DNA of 20,002 bases from a virus. The translations under genes were made by a program, and so were the position numbers. The notes under the pieces are model-generated. The model had not been told where the DNA came from. It ran no database searches and was given only the letters and a program-made list of their open reading frames with translations. The stretch is taken from the IMG/VR virus record IMGVR_UViG_3300044669_000035, positions 1-20,002 of that record; one strand, given 5' to 3'. Shown piece by piece: positions 6,145 to 12,391 of the stretch (within the stretch, counting starts at the first letter, position 1; the number at the start of each line of letters is the position of its first letter).

Positions 6145-7173
6145 ATGGCTACTTTGGATGCATTCAACAGGGTGATAACTCATCATACCGTTACAATTGA
6201 CACTCGATTCCGCACGCAAAAAATTGATAACAACGACAAGGCTCAGTGTATCTGTCCGGTGCCTACGATGCTTGAATTATCGCCGATGATTAAAGCGGTT
6301 GAAGGCATGAAGCATAGTTATGAAAAAGGTGATGTAGTTCTCACTTTACAAGATGTTAAATTTTTCCGGCCTGCTCCAGATAAAGATCACACTCATTTGT
6401 GCCTTCTTGTTAACGTAGTTGATAAAAATGGAAGTACAACTGTCCTTAAAAACATAACTACAGATGAGCGCACTGAGATTGTACCAAACCATGAAGAAGG
6501 CGAAGGTTATGAGGTATCTTCACATATTATAATTTCTCTTAAAGGTAACTTGAGAACTTATGACATGAGTTACATGCCAATCCCTGGGGTTTCAACTGCT
6601 CGAATCAATGGCTTCCTTGATAGAGTTCTTTTTGAGGTAGCCAGAAAAAATGAAGATCGCTTTACGTCTAAATCAGTTACAAATGAAGTTTCAGACAAAA
6701 CAAAAAAACCAGTTAAGATATTATTCAAACCAGTATTTGAAATATCCGGAAAATTAGATCAAGATCTGTTTAATAAAATCAACCGCGAAGGCTTGTCTGA
6801 TGTAATTCTTGTCAAGAATGAATTTAGAACAATTAACGCTCCCGATGTCAATGCTGCTATTATACCCAGAGAAAGTACATTACGAATTGTACCAAATCAT
6901 GATAAAAATGATGTGCTTGGTTGGATTCGCTCTATCTCTGATTATTTCAAAGAAGATAACCACGGAGGTTACGACCTTATTAAGGTTAAATTCAAAGAAC
7001 CAGATACTGGTTTTACTCGCCAGGTTGATTTGCAAACCGCAAATATTCGTTTAGATGGGCTAGAAAAAACCTTTATCAAAAAAAGCACACTTAATGGTTT
7101 TTCATCGCGTTTAAAGGATTCATATGATACGATGAACATTGAGATTGTGAGTAAAATCATAGAGCATATGTGA
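6145..7173 (+). CDS. Uncharacterised soluble protein, first gene of an accessory two-gene cassette
   Basis: 342 residues, no signal peptide and no membrane helix. The ribosome site is weak (GGA eight bases before ATG). The N-terminal half is beta-rich with many charged residues (VVLTLQDVKFFRPAPD, LCLLVNVVDKNGSTTVLKNI); residues near 140-165 read YDMSYMPIPGVSTARINGFL; the C-terminal half has paired motifs such as KPVKILFKPVFEISGKLDQD and GYDLIKVKFKEPDTGFTRQV. No nuclease, ATPase, TIR or protease motif is recognised. It is much more AT-rich than the phage genes around it. Seven bases separate it from a membrane-protein gene, so the two are almost certainly one operon. By layout it resembles a RexA-type sensor before a RexB-type membrane effector, or the soluble partner of Kiwa-like systems; I see no sequence homology to either. 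Confidence 0.75.
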   Translation: MATLDAFNRVITHHTVTIDTRFRTQKIDNNDKAQCICPVPTMLELSPMIKAVEGMKHSYEKGDVVLTLQDVKFFRPAPDKDHTHLCLLVNVVDKNGSTTVLKNITTDERTEIVPNHEEGEGYEVSSHIIISLKGNLRTYDMSYMPIPGVSTARINGFLDRVLFEVARKNEDRFTSKSVTNEVSDKTKKPVKILFKPVFEISGKLDQDLFNKINREGLSDVILVKNEFRTINAPDVNAAIIPRESTLRIVPNHDKNDVLGWIRSISDYFKEDNHGGYDLIKVKFKEPDTGFTRQVDLQTANIRLDGLEKTFIKKSTLNGFSSRLKDSYDTMNIEIVSKIIEHM

Positions 7174-7180
7174 GGAGAGC

Positions 7181-7756
7181 ATGATCACAATTTTTTCGCA
7201 TTTACTCAAACCATTTGGATACCTTTTCATTAAAGGGATTAATGGTAAAAAAGCATATGATTGGTATGCTCCAGCGGCCCTTACAGCTATTTCATTGATT
7301 TATTTTTATTTTCTAAAAGTCCCATCATTAGATCTCATTAAAGATGGTGGCTTTGTAAAAACCGTATCATCGTTTATTTCAAACCTTCCAGGGTTTTATA
7401 TTGCAGCTCTCGCTGCCATTGCAACTTTTAACAGAGAAGAAATAGACTTCCCTTTGATTGGGTCAAACGGCGCTCCTTTCATCAAAGTGACTCGTACAAA
7501 AGAAAATGGTAAAACTGTTGATACGCATGAAAAACTTACCAGGAGACTTTTCCTATGTATGTTATTTTCTTTCCTAACAGCACTAAGTCTATGTATCTTA
7601 ATGCTAAATGCTTTTGCTACACCACTGAATGGTACTTATAACAATGATATAGCAAACTGGAGCTATATCATTGTCTTTTTGTTTTTTACATGGCAAATGT
7701 TGGTATCAACTTTCTTTGGACTTTATTACTTAGGCGATAGAATACATATCAACTGA
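7181..7756 (+). CDS. Four-helix membrane protein, second gene of the accessory cassette
   Basis: 191 residues from ATG 7181 with GGAG close upstream. Hydrophobic segments lie at about 28-46 (YAPAALTAISLIYFYF), 66-84 (ISNLPGFYIAALAAIATF), 122-146 (LFLCMLFSFLTALSLCILML) and 160-184 (WSYIIVFLFFTWQMLVSTFF). A 35-residue polar loop between helices 2 and 3 (NREEIDFPLIGSNGAP..., KVTRTKENGKTVDTHEKL) is probably cytoplasmic. No known catalytic motif is seen. AT-rich like its partner. Its last eight bases overlap the end of Q on the other strand. Small polytopic proteins paired with a soluble gene in prophage accessory sites are often membrane-damaging effectors of anti-phage or exclusion systems; that role here is inference. 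Confidence 0.75.
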   Translation: MITIFSHLLKPFGYLFIKGINGKKAYDWYAPAALTAISLIYFYFLKVPSLDLIKDGGFVKTVSSFISNLPGFYIAALAAIATFNREEIDFPLIGSNGAPFIKVTRTKENGKTVDTHEKLTRRLFLCMLFSFLTALSLCILMLNAFATPLNGTYNNDIANWSYIIVFLFFTWQMLVSTFFGLYYLGDRIHIN

Positions 7757-8111
7757 ACATGACCTTGGGATTTATAATCATCGTAACGCCCTCAATAAAT
7801 CCCAAGGCGGTTTGCAGTTCCTTTCTAATAGTCCCGTCTGAACACTTTCGTTTCTTTGCTATAGCTCGCAACGATATACCAATAACAAAGTGAGCTATAA
7901 CAAGTTCATATTCTTCCGGCTTATATATCTTCAGGCGTGCAACACAGCCATCAATCAAGATCCCTTCATCGTCATCACATTGCAGACGTGACTTCTTACC
8001 GTGCGGCAGTAATCCTTTAAAACCAGCAGCTATTGGTTTCCAGTCGACTCCACTGCTATCAGCTGCAGCCCAGGCTCCCCAGCGATCCATTACCTCGTAC
8101 ATGTCACGCAT
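7749..8111 (-). CDS. Q: Late antiterminator Q (phage 82 type)
   Basis: 120 residues from ATG 8111, chosen because GGAGAG sits just upstream and Q proteins of this type begin MRD; an upstream in-frame ATG at 8123 lies in that site. The body (RWGAWAAADSSGVDWKPIAA, GFKGLLPHGKKSRLQCDDDE, YKPEEYELVIAHFVIGISLR, KRKCSDGTIRKELQTALGFI) is the Q82-like antitermination family. Q loads onto RNA polymerase paused at pR' and lets it pass the terminators before the holin. The last residues (GVTMIINPKVMFS) look atypical, and the gene overlaps the cassette end, so its extreme 3' end may have been rewritten. Four bases of Q start overlap RusA stop (ATG inside the RusA end). Confidence 0.9.
   Translation of the reverse strand: MRDMYEVMDRWGAWAAADSSGVDWKPIAAGFKGLLPHGKKSRLQCDDDEGILIDGCVARLKIYKPEEYELVIAHFVIGISLRAIAKKRKCSDGTIRKELQTALGFIEGVTMIINPKVMFS
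7763..7807. repeat. Perfect 13-bp inverted repeat in the 3' end of Q
   Basis: CCTTGGGATTTAT (7763-7775) and ATAAATCCCAAGG (7795-7807) are exact reverse complements separated by 19 bases. They lie inside the Q codons ALGFI and IINPKV and directly beyond the stop of the cassette. No T-run follows on either strand, so it is not a classic terminator, though it may slow convergent transcription or mark the recombination edge of the cassette. Confidence 0.6.
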
Positions 8112-8472
8112 TTTTCTCTCCAATGTTTTCGATAATTATCATTCCGGTTTCACCCCATATTTTTGATGTACGGGCGTCCCAAATGTGGGAGTCATCCTCA
8201 AACAAGGCGTCCAACAGAGATTTTGTTAGGTTGTCCAGGTCAGGCTTTTGTTGATGGGGCTGGCCGTCCATAGCTTCGCGTTTTTTCTTGCTCCAGCTCG
8301 CCGGCATTGGCAAAACGAAAGTGATGTGGGCGCCGTTCTCCGGAACCTGGATCCCATGAAGGCGGGCTTCATCGCAAAACATGCGATACCGCATCACCGG
8401 CGGGCGCTGCTTCCACTTATCAGCGCGGGTCATGCGGGGTTTTCCGACTGGGGTGATGATGTATTTAGGCAT
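8104..8472 (-). CDS. rusA: RusA family Holliday-junction resolvase
   Basis: 122 residues, ATG 8472 behind GAGGG. The sequence KPDLDNLTKSLLDALFEDDS is the RusA signature; Asp78, Asp80, Lys84 and Asp99 occupy the spacing of the E. coli RusA residues Asp70, Asp72, Lys76 and Asp91, so the active site looks complete. RusA cuts four-way junctions made by phage recombination or replication so that branched DNA can be resolved. It occupies the nin region just before Q, as in many lambdoid phages, and overlaps both neighbours by eight bases, indicating tight translational coupling. Confidence 0.95.
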   Translation of the reverse strand: MPKYIITPVGKPRMTRADKWKQRPPVMRYRMFCDEARLHGIQVPENGAHITFVLPMPASWSKKKREAMDGQPHQQKPDLDNLTKSLLDALFEDDSHIWDARTSKIWGETGMIIIENIGEKNA

Positions 8473-8761
8473 GGGCGCCCTCGCCCAGCAGATAGAGCAC
8501 CTGCACCAGCAGCTCAGCTTCAGTGCCGTACTTCATTTCCCAGGCGCGGCGGCCAGCATGAATCGCTACACCGTAATCACCGTTGCGATGGTGCATATGG
8601 AACAGGGGAATTGATTTCCGATGGTCAGCACGTTGACTGATGCCCTGACCGGTTCGGACATGGTGAATTTCCGCAGGCGTCTCGCCCAGGTTCTGGTTTC
8701 TGCACACGATGCAGCCCAGCGCGGCCACACGTGAAAGATGGAGGCTATCTGCTTTCTTCAT
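8465..8761 (-). CDS. Ref-like RecA-dependent recombination nuclease
   Basis: 98 residues, ATG 8761. It has a CxxC (Cys17, Cys20), paired His33-His34 in PAEIHHVRTGQG, and His55, His57-His58, His68 in the following region (IPLFHMHHRNGDYGVAIHAG). This pattern is typical of phage relatives of P1 Ref, a zinc-containing HNH nuclease that cuts DNA in RecA filaments and stimulates recombination. It sits next to RusA, so both probably serve recombination late in the early operon. It is far shorter than P1 Ref (186 residues) because the short phage versions lack the disordered N-terminus. Start overlaps the stop of a 26-residue peptide. Confidence 0.82.
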   Translation of the reverse strand: MKKADSLHLSRVAALGCIVCRNQNLGETPAEIHHVRTGQGISQRADHRKSIPLFHMHHRNGDYGVAIHAGRRAWEMKYGTEAELLVQVLYLLGEGAHA

Positions 8762-8838
8762 GCTGGACCACCAGCATAAGCAGAAACACCGCGCACGACG
8801 GGGCGATGTGAGTGATATATGGTAATGCTCTGCGCCAT
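8758..8838 (-). CDS. 26-residue peptide coupled to the Ref gene
   Basis: ATG at 8838 has TGAGGA seven bases upstream. The frame reads MAQSITIYHSHRPVVRGVSA plus six residues and stops at TGA 8758-8760, which overlaps the Ref ATG (ATGA). The good ribosome site and the stop-start overlap argue for translation, perhaps only to bring ribosomes to Ref. No hydrophobic segment. Family not recognised. Confidence 0.45.
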   Translation of the reverse strand: MAQSITIYHSHRPVVRGVSAYAGGPA

Positions 8839-8905
8839 TTTGATTCCTCAGGTTGGCGCAGTAATCAGAGGGGGTTCAGCCCGTTTGATTATTATAAATC
8901 AACAC

Positions 8906-9124
8906 TTACGTCTTGAGAACCTTAAGCGCTTCTGGCAGGGAGTTTAGGTTTATTACCCGCTCATCATCACTGAGGATGCGCGCAGAAATTCGATTACCTT
9001 CCCGGCGTATCAGAGTCCGTAAAGCGTTATTGGTGACGAGGTAGTCGGTTATTTGACCATCCGATAGATTTAAAACTAGCAATCCATCTTTGGTTAAACC
9101 AGCGGCAAATTCGTTTAATTTCAT
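8906..9124 (-). CDS. Small phage protein of unknown function
   Basis: 72 residues from ATG 9124, preferred because AGGGA lies seven bases upstream; an in-frame ATG two codons earlier (9130) is too close to it. Reads MKLNEFAAGLTKDGLLVLNL, then SDGQITDYLVTNNALRTLIR and a basic/acidic tail. It looks soluble, with a possible small beta-alpha fold. It lies between the UmuD'-like gene and the peptide before Ref, in the nin-like region, and could share the SOS promoter upstream of humD. No family recognised. Confidence 0.6.
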   Translation of the reverse strand: MKLNEFAAGLTKDGLLVLNLSDGQITDYLVTNNALRTLIRREGNRISARILSDDERVINLNSLPEALKVLKT

Positions 9125-9244
9125 GGGCATATCCCTAAAAATGGTTTCCCCTGACGGGGCGGTCCTTTATCTCCTTGGGTACTGATTTAATTAAAGGTTC
9201 CGCTAACCGATCGGATTTGAGACACAGGAATCATGCACGTTCTG

Positions 9245-9568
9245 CTATATCACCGGCCTGTCGTCTGTATCTTTCACACGGTTTAGGATGTGCGTTACCA
9301 CACCCATTACGGTCACATCATCCAGCGCATCGCCCTCAATAGCCTCGCCGTCCCGGGTAATCAGCGCTTTACCATGGAGTTTCGCGTACTCCAGACTTCC
9401 GCCGAAAGAAATCAGGACCGTGTCACCCATTTCCGGTTTCATGGCGACGTTTATGATCGCGTGCCCGAATGAAGTTTCTATGGTTCGGCAGTTATCGTCG
9501 TAACCGCAAAGGCTGGTAATAGTGAGCGTCTGTTGTGCGTAGTCTGCTGCTGGTGATGGAAAACCCAT
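9245..9568 (-). CDS. UmuD'-like (HumD-type) protein under SOS control
   Basis: 107 residues from ATG 9568, with GGGG/GGTGG just upstream; an in-frame GTG at 9577 overlaps that site. It starts MGFPSPAADYAQQTLTITSL; GFPSPAADY is exactly the sequence after the self-cleavage point of E. coli UmuD, so the gene encodes a ready-made UmuD'-type start. The C-terminal part (GDTVLISFGGSLEYAKLHGK, VMGVVTHILNRVK) follows the UmuD fold, with a Lys in the YAKL position. The Ser-containing GDSM segment is missing, so no peptidase activity is expected. UmuD' normally teams with UmuC in error-prone lesion bypass; a prophage copy may alter host mutagenesis. A perfect LexA box precedes it. Confidence 0.75.
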   Translation of the reverse strand: MGFPSPAADYAQQTLTITSLCGYDDNCRTIETSFGHAIINVAMKPEMGDTVLISFGGSLEYAKLHGKALITRDGEAIEGDALDDVTVMGVVTHILNRVKDTDDRPVI

Positions 9569-9590
9569 GATAACCACCCCTGTTAATTAA

Positions 9591-9606
9591 CTGTATATTT
9601 ATACAG
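9591..9606 (-). promoter_or_regulatory. LexA (SOS) box
   Basis: CTGTATAAATATACAG on the - strand: CTG, ten AT bases, CAG, nearly the ideal LexA site. It lies 23 bases upstream of the UmuD'-like start and overlaps the expected -10 of a promoter whose -35 is TTGACC at 9625-9630. A terminator at 9643-9663 separates it from the upstream operon, so this gene and those after it (towards Q) can be induced by DNA damage independently. Confidence 0.9.
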
Positions 9607-9642
9607 TAACACCAAAAAAACGAGGGTCAAGAATTTGGGCGC

Positions 9643-9663
9643 AAAAAACCCGCCCAAGCGGGT
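9643..9663 (-). terminator. Intrinsic terminator splitting the early-right operon
   Basis: On the - strand ACCCGC, loop TTGG, GCGGGT, then T5-T6. It lies about ten bases after the small hydrophobic gene and just before the SOS promoter. Transcription from pR must pass it to reach Ref, RusA and Q, so it may be a target of early antitermination. Confidence 0.72.
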
Positions 9664-9673
9664 AAGTGCTTAA

Positions 9674-9763
9674 TCAGTAATCAATTCTTCTCACAGCCAG
9701 CACCACCAGCACGATTAAAACCACCAGCCAGGCGGCCCCTGATAACAGCTCCATCAGGTACAC
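9674..9763 (-). CDS. 29-residue hydrophobic membrane peptide
   Basis: GTG at 9763 has AGGAGG seven bases upstream, a near-perfect ribosome site located inside the end of the previous gene. The peptide reads MYLMELLSGAAWLVVLIVLV followed by VLAVRRIDY: one membrane helix (about 8-24) and a basic end, similar in design to small phage or type I toxin-like membrane peptides. It overlaps the upstream stop by ten bases. Conservation was not tested; family not recognised. Confidence 0.5.
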   Translation of the reverse strand: MYLMELLSGAAWLVVLIVLVVLAVRRIDY

Positions 9764-10392
9764 TGTTTCACCTCCTGCTGCGGTGCTGCTGCGAGCATTG
9801 CATCTTCGAACGCACTCACAGAAATTGATAGCGCGCCCCCCTGAATGTTCACTGCCTTGGAGATTGCGTTGAAAAGTGTGTGGTAGCCGAAATGCCCTTT
9901 TGACCATCCAAACTGTACCGGAGCTCCCGCACGATGCATTGCAGCGCGATGCGCTTCCCACCCTGCCTGGAAAAGCTCACGCTGAGTCATAACGCCGCCT
10001 TCGTGGTCAGGCATGATGCCGCTCATTTTGGAAGGTTCGGCACCCTGAAGCATGGCGGCGCGGCTTGATAGCAGTCTTTTAGCCTCAATACTGCCTTCTG
10101 CTTCAAGCTCTCCGTCAACCTCTAAGCCACCCTCAAGGTATTCAACCGCATCAGCAATCCACTGCTCCCACGCACCTGGCACTACCGGTGTTGGCGGGGC
10201 GGTGTATAACGGGCGCGGGTCATCTTCAAATGTGTAACTATGAATTTCCGCTTCGAGCGATGCAGCCGCCCGGCGGAAAACTTCAGCCAGCAGACTATTG
10301 GCAGATTGATCATCGTGTGCAGGGTCGCTCAAAAAACCGTTGATGTAAGCTCTCAATTCGTGATCGCGCTGTTTTATGGTCGTGATGCTCAT
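9754..10392 (-). CDS. Ead/Ea22-like phage protein of unknown function
   Basis: 212 residues, ATG 10392. An N-terminal helical part (residues 1-55) is followed by DDPRPLYTAPPTPVVPGAWE. The PLYTAPP linker recurs in many enterobacterial phage accessory proteins of the Ead/Ea22 type, where modular pieces are swapped around it. The C-terminal half contains MTQRELFQAGWEAHRAAMHR and ends EVKQCT. No catalytic motif or membrane helix. It lies between the methyltransferase and the small hydrophobic peptide in the accessory part of the early-right operon; the role of such proteins is unknown. Confidence 0.6.
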   Translation of the reverse strand: MSITTIKQRDHELRAYINGFLSDPAHDDQSANSLLAEVFRRAAASLEAEIHSYTFEDDPRPLYTAPPTPVVPGAWEQWIADAVEYLEGGLEVDGELEAEGSIEAKRLLSSRAAMLQGAEPSKMSGIMPDHEGGVMTQRELFQAGWEAHRAAMHRAGAPVQFGWSKGHFGYHTLFNAISKAVNIQGGALSISVSAFEDAMLAAAPQQEVKQCT

Positions 10393-10395
10393 GGG

Positions 10396-10869
10396 TTAGT
10401 CCTTCACAAAGATGATCCAGTGGGTTTTATCGTTCTTCCCGGTACGCTGGCCAATAGCTGGCTTCTCGTCTGTCAGCGCCAAAATCTGGCTAACCGGGAT
10501 CTGAGTTTCATTCCATTTGAAAATGAGTACACCGTGTGGCCGCAATACACGGAACGCCTCTTTAAAACCGGCGCGCAGGTCTGAACGCCACGTTTTTTTG
10601 TTCAATCGTCCGTATTTTTTACCCATCCACGCTGTTTGACCGACACGTTCAAGATGTGGCGGATCAAACACCACTACCGAGAACGATGCATCAGCAAATG
10701 GCAGATCGCGGAAATCAGCAATGAGATCAGGTCGAATGACCAGACGTCGGCCATCACACAGCTCATGCTCTTCACTACGGATATCAGTAAATAGCGTACG
10801 TGTATCGCGTTTGTTGAACCAGAACATGCGAGAACCGCAGCACATATCGAGGATTGTTTGCTCTGACAT
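10396..10869 (-). CDS. Phage SAM-dependent methyltransferase
   Basis: 157 residues from ATG 10869. The frame extends to 10899, but the upstream gene ends at 10872, and GGAGG and GTGAG lie just before this ATG. Motif I is ILDMCCGSRMFWF (AdoMet binding) and motif IV is VVVFDPPHLERVG (DPPH), followed by a Rossmann-like end (EAFRVLRPHGVLIFKWNETQ). DPPH/DPPY motifs occur in amino-methyltransferases acting on DNA bases, so DNA modification against host restriction is plausible; the neighbouring Lar-like gene fits that theme. It is short for a DNA methylase and has no visible target-recognition domain, so the substrate is uncertain. Confidence 0.78.
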   Translation of the reverse strand: MSEQTILDMCCGSRMFWFNKRDTRTLFTDIRSEEHELCDGRRLVIRPDLIADFRDLPFADASFSVVVFDPPHLERVGQTAWMGKKYGRLNKKTWRSDLRAGFKEAFRVLRPHGVLIFKWNETQIPVSQILALTDEKPAIGQRTGKNDKTHWIIFVKD

Positions 10870-10871
10870 GC

Positions 10872-11078
10872 TCACTTCGCCTCCACTAACTCTTTCCATT
10901 TTTCTTCAAGCAACCGCCGGGCCGCTGCCTCGCCATCAGGTGGGAACGAAAATCCCGCGCGGACACCAGGACAACCGTTCGAACAGCGGACCTCTGCCGA
11001 CCCCCAGTTCATCCCCCGGCTGCGAACCCTCAGTGAAGGGGCCATGCCGCATTTTGGGCATTTCGGTAAATCAGTCAT
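10872..11078 (-). CDS. Lar-like restriction-alleviation zinc protein
   Basis: 68 residues, ATG 11078 inside the end of the DUF1627 gene. Four cysteines in two pairs (Cys7-x2-Cys10 in KCPKCG; Cys32-x3-Cys36 in RCSNGC) make a zinc ribbon, followed by a helical tail (GEAAARRLLEEKWKEL) with the usual xxA..R..W pattern of the Lar family. Rac-encoded Lar lessens EcoKI restriction and enhances modification of incoming unmodified DNA. Only the fold class is visible here, so the activity is inferred. It is translationally linked to the methyltransferase downstream. Confidence 0.72.
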   Translation of the reverse strand: MTDLPKCPKCGMAPSLRVRSRGMNWGSAEVRCSNGCPGVRAGFSFPPDGEAAARRLLEEKWKELVEAK

Positions 11079-11727
11079 TTCCCATCCCCTGCAGCAGATG
11101 CTTGTGGCGGCGCAGCTCGCGAACGGCCCCCTGCAGACGCTGCAGGCGTGCCAGCTTCACTTTCGTGCGGCGGATTTCAGTAGAGATATAACGCGGTGAC
11201 GGAATAATCAGATCATCCGGACGACTGGCGAAAGTTGGGATTTCCCCAATAATTTGTTCCAGGGTTGTGCTGTCTGGCGCTGATGATAACTTGACGTCCG
11301 GTACTGAAGGCTCCTGCTGTTCTGGCTGAACTTCCGGTTCACCCGCCAGGCTCCAGGTGATATTTTTCCCGTCCACATGGCGCAGGACCAGACCGTCCTT
11401 GCACATCGCACCCAGCGAGGCATTCAGAGCTCGCGAACCTTTACCCAGTTTTTCTGCAACCTGGTTGGCACTCATAGCCCCCTGCCCCTGCATAACTGAC
11501 AATACCCTCTCCACCAGCTGCGATGGCTGCTTTGGTCTGATACGCTTCGGCTTCTGCTCTTTCGCGGTACCAACCGACCAGGCTCCATCGAAGAAATCGC
11601 ACAACCCCTCTTCCTTGTGCTCGCGCAGCATTTTCAGAGCCTCTACGGGTTCAATATCCAGGCGTGCTGCCACTTCGTGATAGGTTGCTTTACCCATGGC
11701 TTTCAGTGCATCAAGTACGGTTTCCAT
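11071..11727 (-). CDS. DUF1627 phage protein with two winged-helix-like repeats
   Basis: 218 residues from ATG 11727, set by AGGAGA five to six bases upstream; an ATG two codons earlier overlaps that site. Residues 1-52 (METVLDALKAMGKATYHEVA ... DFFDGAWSVG) and 70-128 (VERVLSVMQGQGAMSANQVA ... WSLAG) look like two winged-helix modules, joined and followed by acidic/proline linkers, ending in a basic coiled helix (RRTKVKLARLQRLQGAVREL). This matches DUF1627 proteins of E. coli prophages, found after gene P. DNA binding is likely; the function is not known. The start lies 14 bases after the P stop. Confidence 0.8.
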   Translation of the reverse strand: METVLDALKAMGKATYHEVAARLDIEPVEALKMLREHKEEGLCDFFDGAWSVGTAKEQKPKRIRPKQPSQLVERVLSVMQGQGAMSANQVAEKLGKGSRALNASLGAMCKDGLVLRHVDGKNITWSLAGEPEVQPEQQEPSVPDVKLSSAPDSTTLEQIIGEIPTFASRPDDLIIPSPRYISTEIRRTKVKLARLQRLQGAVRELRRHKHLLQGMGND

Positions 11728-11740
11728 AATCATCTCCTGT

Positions 11741-12391
11741 TCACATACGTTTTAATTTTGCTGCTTCGGCCTGCGCTTTAAGCAATTGCGCGGGGGTCGG
11801 TCCTGGCACATGGCGTGGCGCGGCAATTTGTTTTCTTACCGGGGGGATCGGATGCCCGTCCGCCAAATGCTTTTCCCACTTCGCCAACTGCGAGGCGGCG
11901 AGTGCTTCGAGTTCGGTCTGGGTCATTTGTCGCTCAACACCGGAGCGTCGCATTTCGGTGCAAATCTGATACAAAACCGGATGACGCCACGGAAACTGCT
12001 CTGAGCTGTCATAGCGATAAGATTCGTTGCGCCAGCGCTTGTATTCCGCCATCACGTCTGCCGTTCTTAGTCCAAGAGCGTTACCGCTGATATCTGCCAC
12101 CAGCGTCACGAATTCAGCCAGATCCGGCGGCCAGGAATTACCTGCTTTACAGCGCGCCACCATCGCATTACAGACGCTCATCGTCTGGGCGCTGGTCAAA
12201 CTCCCAATCTGCGCAATCCATAGGTCCGACGGAGCCGATCCGTTTTTGGTCTCCCACCGGGTGGAGTAAATTTCCAGCATGAGTTCCCAGAATTTCCACG
12301 CCTTCTCCTCGAGCTCGTAACTGTTCTGCACGTGCTGCACGCGCTCGTTGTACAGCGGCGTTTGCTGTGGAGTTTGGGTCCAGTCCTGCAT
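11741..12391 (-). CDS. P: Replication protein P (helicase loader)
   Basis: 216 residues from ATG 12391 with GAGG eight bases upstream; the frame extends to 12529 but only through codons that overlap O. The region SAPSDLWIAQIGSLTSAQTM and the block FPWRHPVLYQICTEMRRSGV with its following helix (QTELEALAASQLAKWEKHLA) match the lambda P family, ending with the PVRKQ...PAQLLKAQAEA pattern. P takes host DnaB helicase and brings it to O at the origin. Lambda P is 233 residues, so the length fits. The 5' third lies inside O in another frame. Confidence 0.85.
   Translation of the reverse strand: MQDWTQTPQQTPLYNERVQHVQNSYELEEKAWKFWELMLEIYSTRWETKNGSAPSDLWIAQIGSLTSAQTMSVCNAMVARCKAGNSWPPDLAEFVTLVADISGNALGLRTADVMAEYKRWRNESYRYDSSEQFPWRHPVLYQICTEMRRSGVERQMTQTELEALAASQLAKWEKHLADGHPIPPVRKQIAAPRHVPGPTPAQLLKAQAEAAKLKRM

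Noticed and set aside
6145-7756. Direct identification of the cassette as RexAB or Kiwa
   Set aside because: Only gene sizes and membrane topology agree; no shared residues can be pointed to, and the Kiwa gene order is reversed. Kept as an architectural analogy only.
9131-9240. CCCC-GTCA-GGGG hairpin before the 72-residue gene
   Set aside because: Only a four-bp core stem, and the T-run is too far away; the gap also holds only a 15-codon frame. Not reported as a terminator or gene.
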